From assembly GCF_027594865.1 (NCBI RefSeq), contig NZ_CP089391.1:5548501-5612500 (forward strand): DNA of 64,000 bases, given 5' to 3'. The DNA comes from Bradyrhizobium xenonodulans. Lineage in GTDB: Bacteria; Pseudomonadota; Alphaproteobacteria; Rhizobiales; Xanthobacteraceae. The position numbers and the translations under genes are program-made. The notes below the pieces were generated by a model. The model made no database searches and was not told the origin of the DNA. It worked only from the letters and a program-made list of their open reading frames with translations. Below, in pieces: positions 59,366 through 64,000 of the stretch; positions within the stretch are counted from its first letter, which is position 1; the number at the start of each line of letters is the position of its first letter.

Positions 59366-61231
59366 CTACCAGACCACCGGGTGCGCTTCGCCGGTCTGCA
59401 CGTTGATGAAACCGAGCGGCGCTTGCTCGCACGGCGCAACCAGCACCCAGCTCCAGGGCGCGCAGGTCAGCGTCGCAAACATGAGCCTCTCCGGGAATCC
59501 CGGATACCAGCGTGGCCGGAACGTCGGCTCGTACATCCAGTCGATCTTGCGGCCTTCCGCATAAAGCGCCTGCATTTCGGCATCGAGCGCTTGCGCCGAA
59601 CGACAGCTCATCAGCCCGCCGACCTCGAAGCGCACGGTGGCAACGAGCTCGCCCTCGCGTACCAGGGCCCATCCGCCCTGAAGTTCGATCAGGGCGTTTA
59701 CCGCCTTTGCCATCGCCGCATCGGACGAACCGACCACCCAGATATTGTGCTTATCGTGCGCCACCGAACAGGCAACTGCCGTGTCCGGCGTGCGCGGCCC
59801 GCAGCCGCGCCAGAACATCTTTGCGACCCGCCCGTCGCCGGAAAAGCGATCGACGATGGCAAATTTGGTGATGGCCTCGCTCTCGTCACGCTGCACGGCA
59901 CCGTCACGCACCGGCAGTTCGAGCGTGTAGAATTCGGGATGCCAATGGAAGGGACGGATCACGGCCGCCTTCATCGTGGTACGGCCGGGCTCGGCCCGCA
60001 GCTCGAAATCCTGAGGCTTGATCGTGCGCTCGATGTTGACCGTCTTCGTGGCCCAATCCGGCCACCGGATCTCGGGCACCTGGCCGACGTACCGTTTGCC
60101 CTCGGAAACCTGCGCGCCATCGGCCCACACTTCACCGATCGTCAGCTTGGCAACATCCGAGAGCAGCACGACGTCGCCGAAACGCCCTGGAGCCAGACTG
60201 CCGACGAACGGCGTGAGGCGCATATGCCGCGCCGGATTGATGGTCAGGCACTGGATTGCGATTTCCGGCGCAAGACCGGCCTCGATCGCGACCCGCGCAT
60301 TGTGATCGCTGGCGCCGAGTTCGAGCGTGTGGCTGGCACTGCGGTCATCCGTCGTGAACGCGATCTGCGACCAGTCCTGCAAACCCTTTGCGAGCAGCCA
60401 TTTGACGATCTCGTCCATGGCATAGACACGCAGCTCGATGAACAAGCCGCGGGTGAGCTTGTCCCAGGTCTCCTCCGGAGTCTGCACTTCGTGATCGGAC
60501 GCGAGCCCGGCCGCGGCAAAGGCGTTGATGGAGGGCAGATCGCGCAAGCCGGAGGCGTGGCCTTCGACGACGCCGCGCGCTGCAAACGTCGCCTCGATCA
60601 TGCCCCAGAGCCGCTTGTAGGAGGGATTCTCGGGATTCCACACCGCCGGCCAGTCCATGACTTCGTCGAGCCCGGTGACCATCAGGCTCTCACCCATGAA
60701 GCGCGCCTGCTCATCGTGCCCGTACCAGCCGCCGCCCCATTCGTAAGCCGTCGGTGGCACGGCCGAACCGGGTTGCGGAAAGATCTTGAGCGGCGAACCG
60801 CGGCGGCGTGCCTCGAACCAGAATTCGAGATTGCGTGCACCGTTGACGTTGGAGAATTCGTGGCTCGCCTCGCAGGTCCAGGTATTGCCATGCGGCAGCA
60901 CCAGCGCCGCCTCCCATTCTGGCGTCAGATGCGAGCTTTCGATATGCTTGTGCACCTCGCCGAAGCCGGGCACGGCCGCGAGATCCGGCCGATGCACGCG
61001 CTCGCGGACCTCGCCGGGATAGGTTCCGGCCGGTCCCACCCACGCGATACGCCGGCCCTTGAAGACGATCTCCTGATCCTCGCTCCAGGTGCGGCTGTGC
61101 ACGTCGAGCAGCCTGCCGACACGCAAGGAGCGATCGGCCGGGCGGCGGCCGAGCGCCGTCAGCACCAGGTCCTGGCGGATGCGAACCTCATCGGGCGCGT
61201 TGATCAGGAGATCGTCGGGTATCGCATTCAT
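59366..61231 (-). CDS. ade: Adenine deaminase
   Basis: A 621-residue amidohydrolase of the adenine deaminase family, converting adenine to hypoxanthine and ammonia. The metal HxH motif is in PGFGEVHKHIESSHLTPE, then SLMVTGLDEVMDWPAVWNPE, and the late catalytic segment SDHNARVAIEAGLAPEIAIQ. Length is normal for the Ade family. The ATG at MNAIPDD is chosen; the frame is open upstream into the regulator gene but does not match. It is transcribed with the purine permease, downstream of the TetR gene, forming an adenine uptake and use unit. Confidence 0.88.
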   Translation of the reverse strand: MNAIPDDLLINAPDEVRIRQDLVLTALGRRPADRSLRVGRLLDVHSRTWSEDQEIVFKGRRIAWVGPAGTYPGEVRERVHRPDLAAVPGFGEVHKHIESSHLTPEWEAALVLPHGNTWTCEASHEFSNVNGARNLEFWFEARRRGSPLKIFPQPGSAVPPTAYEWGGGWYGHDEQARFMGESLMVTGLDEVMDWPAVWNPENPSYKRLWGMIEATFAARGVVEGHASGLRDLPSINAFAAAGLASDHEVQTPEETWDKLTRGLFIELRVYAMDEIVKWLLAKGLQDWSQIAFTTDDRSASHTLELGASDHNARVAIEAGLAPEIAIQCLTINPARHMRLTPFVGSLAPGRFGDVVLLSDVAKLTIGEVWADGAQVSEGKRYVGQVPEIRWPDWATKTVNIERTIKPQDFELRAEPGRTTMKAAVIRPFHWHPEFYTLELPVRDGAVQRDESEAITKFAIVDRFSGDGRVAKMFWRGCGPRTPDTAVACSVAHDKHNIWVVGSSDAAMAKAVNALIELQGGWALVREGELVATVRFEVGGLMSCRSAQALDAEMQALYAEGRKIDWMYEPTFRPRWYPGFPERLMFATLTCAPWSWVLVAPCEQAPLGFINVQTGEAHPVVW

Positions 61232-61244
61232 GGCCTGCCTCACT

Positions 61245-61907
61245 CTACGCCGGCTCTTTCGGAGCCGTGGTTCGCTTCCGCGGCGATTTTCCGACCTTGC
61301 CGCTGCGCGCCGCGACGGCATCGCGCTGCCGGACGTCCTTCAGGAGGGTCGTGAGCGCCCACTCAATCGTGTCGGCAATCTCGGCGCTGGACATGCCAAA
61401 GTCCTCGCGCATCGCGTTCCAGGCCAGCACGTTGTTGAGATAAGACGCGAGCGCCTCCGCCTGGCGAACCTCCTTCGCGGGCAGATGCTGCACCAGCGGT
61501 GCCATCGCCTTGCGATGCTGCTCGATCAGGTGGCGCCGGAAGCCCGCGCGCACCCTTCGGCCCGCTCGCGTCACTGCAATGGCCCGAGCCAAATGCGGAT
61601 GACGATCAAATCGCTTGCATAGCTTGCGGAAGATCTCGGGCAGTTCGTCGGGCGAAGTGAAAGGAATGTAGCTGAAGACGTTGTCCTCGATCCATTCGCC
61701 GGCCGCAGCAGACAGCTCCGCGCGGGTCTTGAAGTGCCGATAGATGGTTCGCTCGGCCACCTTCGCGCGCTTGGCCACCGCGGCCATGGAGATGTCGTCG
61801 GCCGCCTCGTCCTCCAGCGTCTCGACGAAGGCCGCTACGATGCGCTGCCGCGTCATCTCGGCATATTCGTCACGAAGGCTGGCGATATGTCGCTTTGCTG
61901 TACTCAT
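61245..61907 (-). CDS. TetR family transcriptional regulator
   Basis: A 220-residue regulator with an N-terminal HTH (about 20-65: RIVAAFVETLEDEAADDIS, then AVAKRAKVAERTIYRHFKTR) and a helical ligand-binding domain. A basic C-terminal tail (RSGKVGKSPRKRTTAPKEP) is present. It heads the minus-strand unit with adenine deaminase and the purine permease, 13 bases upstream of the former, and is divergent from the formamidase gene. An inverted repeat over its start codon suggests autoregulation; the inducer may be a purine or amide. Confidence 0.92.
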   Translation of the reverse strand: MSTAKRHIASLRDEYAEMTRQRIVAAFVETLEDEAADDISMAAVAKRAKVAERTIYRHFKTRAELSAAAGEWIEDNVFSYIPFTSPDELPEIFRKLCKRFDRHPHLARAIAVTRAGRRVRAGFRRHLIEQHRKAMAPLVQHLPAKEVRQAEALASYLNNVLAWNAMREDFGMSSAEIADTIEWALTTLLKDVRQRDAVAARSGKVGKSPRKRTTAPKEPA

Positions 61908-61923
61908 GTCATAAGCCTGACAT
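61906..61923. promoter_or_regulatory. Candidate TetR operator over the start codon
   Basis: Perfect inverted repeat ATGTCA-N6-TGACAT. Its left arm contains the ATG of the TetR gene, so bound repressor would block its own expression and perhaps the divergent formamidase gene about 210 bases away. Confidence 0.5.
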
Positions 61924-62130
61924 TGGACGGACGGGAGGGTCAAGCCGAGACTTGAGGCACGCCGCGCCGCATCAATGGGCGTCGGCACGCTCCGGCGACG
62001 GTTGGCGATCCTCACGAGCACGACTTTCGCCCGTCGCCTGAAAAATGGACTTTTGCGCGTCGCCAAAATCGGATTTGCTCTGCCGAGAACCGCGTGCAAC
62101 GGCGCCGCGCGGACGGCAAGGGAGCTGATC

Positions 62131-63144
62131 ATGAACGGACTTGGCGGGCTGAACAAATCTCCCAACGGTGTGGTCATCGGGCTGGTGCAGTTGCAACTGC
62201 CGAATGTCGTGACCCGCGCCGATCTGGCCAAGCAGACCGAGCGTATCGTCTGGATGGTCGGCAAGGCACGCCGTAATCTCTCCACCATGGATCTGGTGGT
62301 GTTCCCCGAATACTCGCTGCACGGCCTCTCGATGGACACCAATCCCGAGATCATGTGCCGGCTCGACGGGCCCGAGGTCGCCGCCTTCAAGAAAGCCTGC
62401 ATCGACAACAGGATCTGGGGCTGCTTCTCCATCATGGAGTTCAACCCGCACGGCAATCCCTATAATTCGGGCCTGATCATCGACGACCACGGCGAGATCA
62501 AGCTCTACTATCGCAAACTTCATCCGTGGATTCCGGTCGAGCCGTGGGAGCCCGGCGACGTCGGCATTCCCGTGATCGAGGGCCCGAACGGCGCGAAGAT
62601 CGCGCTGATCATCTGCCACGACGGCATGTTCCCGGAGATGGCGCGCGAATGCGCCTACAAGGGCGCGGAGATCATGATCCGTACCGCCGGCTATACCGCG
62701 CCGATTCGCGAAGCATGGCGCTTCACCAACCAGGCCAATTCGTTTCAGAATCTGATGGTGACCGCAAACGTCTGCATGTGCGGCAGCGATGGGTCATTCG
62801 ATTCCATGGGCGAAGGCATGATCGTCAATTTCGATGGCAACGTGCTGGCGCACGGCACCACCGGCCGTGCCGACGAGATCATCACGGCTGAGGTGCGGCC
62901 CGACCTCGTGCGCGAGGCGCGCATCAATTGGGGTGTCGAGAACAACATCTACCAGCTCTGGCACCGCGGCTATGTCGCGGTAAAAGGCGGCGCGATGGAC
63001 TGCCCCTATACCTTCATGCAGGACATGGTTGCAGGCAGCTATCGCCTGCCCTGGGAGGATCAGGTCAAGGTCACCGACGGCACCTCCTGCGGTTTCCCGG
63101 CGCCGACCCGAATGTTTGGCAAGATGGCGAAGGCCGCGGAATAG
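62131..63144 (+). CDS. amiF: Formamidase
   Basis: A 337-residue nitrilase-superfamily amidase very like AmiF. The catalytic residues by alignment to Helicobacter pylori AmiF are Glu60 (VVFPEYS), Lys129 (YYRKLHPW) and Cys162 (LIICHDGM). It would hydrolyse formamide to formate and ammonia in the cytoplasm. AAGGGAG lies seven bases before the ATG; a longer frame upstream has no similarity. Aliphatic amidase AmiE is the near alternative, but the length and the GFPAPTRMFGK end fit AmiF. It is divergent from the TetR/adenine deaminase unit. Confidence 0.88.
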   Translation: MNGLGGLNKSPNGVVIGLVQLQLPNVVTRADLAKQTERIVWMVGKARRNLSTMDLVVFPEYSLHGLSMDTNPEIMCRLDGPEVAAFKKACIDNRIWGCFSIMEFNPHGNPYNSGLIIDDHGEIKLYYRKLHPWIPVEPWEPGDVGIPVIEGPNGAKIALIICHDGMFPEMARECAYKGAEIMIRTAGYTAPIREAWRFTNQANSFQNLMVTANVCMCGSDGSFDSMGEGMIVNFDGNVLAHGTTGRADEIITAEVRPDLVREARINWGVENNIYQLWHRGYVAVKGGAMDCPYTFMQDMVAGSYRLPWEDQVKVTDGTSCGFPAPTRMFGKMAKAAE

Positions 63145-63232
63145 GCCCGCCTCCCGCCCGAGCCGCGGCAATCTGGCACGGTAGTTGCTCCTTCTTGGCG
63201 TCGAGGACGCGTCAAAACCGGGAGAGTTCACC

Positions 63233-64000
63233 ATGTCGACCATCACTGCGGCACCCGTCGCGGAGCCCAAGCCGCTCTACACCTCGCTGTTCGTCCAGGT
63301 GCTCGCCGCGCTGGTGCTTGGCGTCATCCTGGGGATGGTCACCCCGGATTTTGCCGTCAGCCTCAAGATCCTCAGCGATGCCTTCCTGAAGCTGATCTCG
63401 ATGATCGTGGCCCCGATCGTGTTCTGCGTCGTCGTGCACGGCATTGCCGGTGCCGGCGACCTCAAGAAGGTCGGCCGGGTCGGCGTCAAGGCTCTGGTCT
63501 ATTTCGAGGTGATGACGACCGTCGCACTCGTCGTTGGCCTGCTGCTCGCATACCTCTTCGGCCCCGGCCACGGCATGAACATCGATCCCTCGACGCTCGA
63601 TGCCAAGGCGCTCAACACCTACGCCGACAACGCCCATAAACTGTCCGGCGGCGGTATCGGCGCGTTCCTGATGAATGTTATCCCGACCACCTCCTTCGAC
63701 GCGCTGTCGCGCAACGATGTGCTCCAGGTGCTGTTCTTCGCGGTTCTGTTCGGAGTCGGCCTCGCGCTGGTCGGCGGCGAAAAGGGCAAGCTCGTGACGT
63801 CCTTCATCGATGCCGCCTCGACCGTGCTATTCCGCGTCATGGGGCTCATCGTTCGCGTGGCCCCGCTTGGCGTGCTCGGCGCTGTCGCCTACACCGTCGG
63901 CAAATACGGCGTCGGCTCGCTGAAGCAGCTCGTCTCGCTGGTGATGCTGTTCTACGTCTCGGTCGGCATCTTCGTACTGGGCGTGCTCGGCGGCGTGATG
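63233..64000 (+). CDS. C4-dicarboxylate/glutamate-type cation symporter, 5' part (DctA-like)
   Basis: The first 256 codons of a dicarboxylate/amino acid:cation (DAACS) symporter; the 3' end is beyond the window. It starts with a polar N-terminus and the first helices (SLFVQVLAALVLGVILGMV), then FLKLISMIVAPIVFCVVVHG, a hallmark of DctA, and NVIPTTSFDALSRNDVLQVL. DctA imports succinate, fumarate and malate, the carbon sources of bacteroids. GGGAGAG precedes the ATG. Family membership is firm; DctA rather than a glutamate transporter is likely but not certain. Confidence 0.9.
   Translation, partial: MSTITAAPVAEPKPLYTSLFVQVLAALVLGVILGMVTPDFAVSLKILSDAFLKLISMIVAPIVFCVVVHGIAGAGDLKKVGRVGVKALVYFEVMTTVALVVGLLLAYLFGPGHGMNIDPSTLDAKALNTYADNAHKLSGGGIGAFLMNVIPTTSFDALSRNDVLQVLFFAVLFGVGLALVGGEKGKLVTSFIDAASTVLFRVMGLIVRVAPLGVLGAVAYTVGKYGVGSLKQLVSLVMLFYVSVGIFVLGVLGGVM

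Overview
The window reads as chromosomal DNA of a GC-rich alphaproteobacterium, most likely Bradyrhizobium or a close relative. The signs are dense GC-rich coding, many isolated catabolic genes, a GcrA-family regulator, a phasin, SoxCD, CHASE2/FecR/TpsB neighbours, a DctA-type transporter and many very small rhizobial-type proteins. No rRNA, tRNA or CRISPR array was seen.

1-21.3 kb is a large catabolic locus. It holds a cupin, a single-component FAD monooxygenase, enoyl-CoA hydratase, SDR, alpha/beta hydrolase, acyl-CoA dehydrogenase, acyl-CoA ligase, an octopine-dehydrogenase-family protein and a 3-hydroxyacyl-CoA dehydrogenase. It also has a NicX-like (2,5-dihydroxypyridine dioxygenase) protein, a complete NitT/TauT-type ABC importer around an IlvD/Edd dehydratase, a beta-hydroxyacid dehydrogenase, a two-component flavin monooxygenase with its reductase, and a class III CoA transferase. 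Together they look like uptake, ring hydroxylation and opening, and beta-oxidation-like breakdown of an unidentified, possibly N-heterocyclic or aromatic, acid.

21.5-34.4 kb is an accessory island, more A/T-rich in parts. It contains a truncated phage terminase, two paralogous prophage-type small genes, a CheY-like protein, another FAD monooxygenase, a SLATT-like membrane protein, a CsbD protein, an AHH-nuclease toxin-like protein next to an Imm11-type immunity protein, and a DUF4261 protein. The striking element is a repeat of about 85 bp. A 43-bp core is nearly identical in seven copies and diverged in an eighth, always in one orientation. In six copies the core adjoins a GC-rich hairpin whose stem changes in a compensatory way. 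Read on the minus strand each looks like promoter, short leader and terminator, so it may be a multicopy small-RNA gene family.

32.3-41.5 kb holds a GNAT protein, a group of tiny proteins, a PhyH-type dioxygenase, an Nramp-related transporter, SoxCD, and arginase. 41.5-49.6 kb has a CHASE2-PAS-GGDEF-EAL protein, a FecR-domain protein with a Gly/Asn-rich tail, a TpsB-type outer-membrane transporter, a hydrolase, a cytochrome and a phasin.

49.7-64 kb holds small proteins, a DUF6456 protein, a GcrA-like protein, an S24-type repressor with matching operators inside its own and its neighbour's promoter, a quinone oxidoreductase, a MoxR/CoxE-like pair, a purine permease plus adenine deaminase plus TetR set, a formamidase, and the 5' part of a C4-dicarboxylate symporter.
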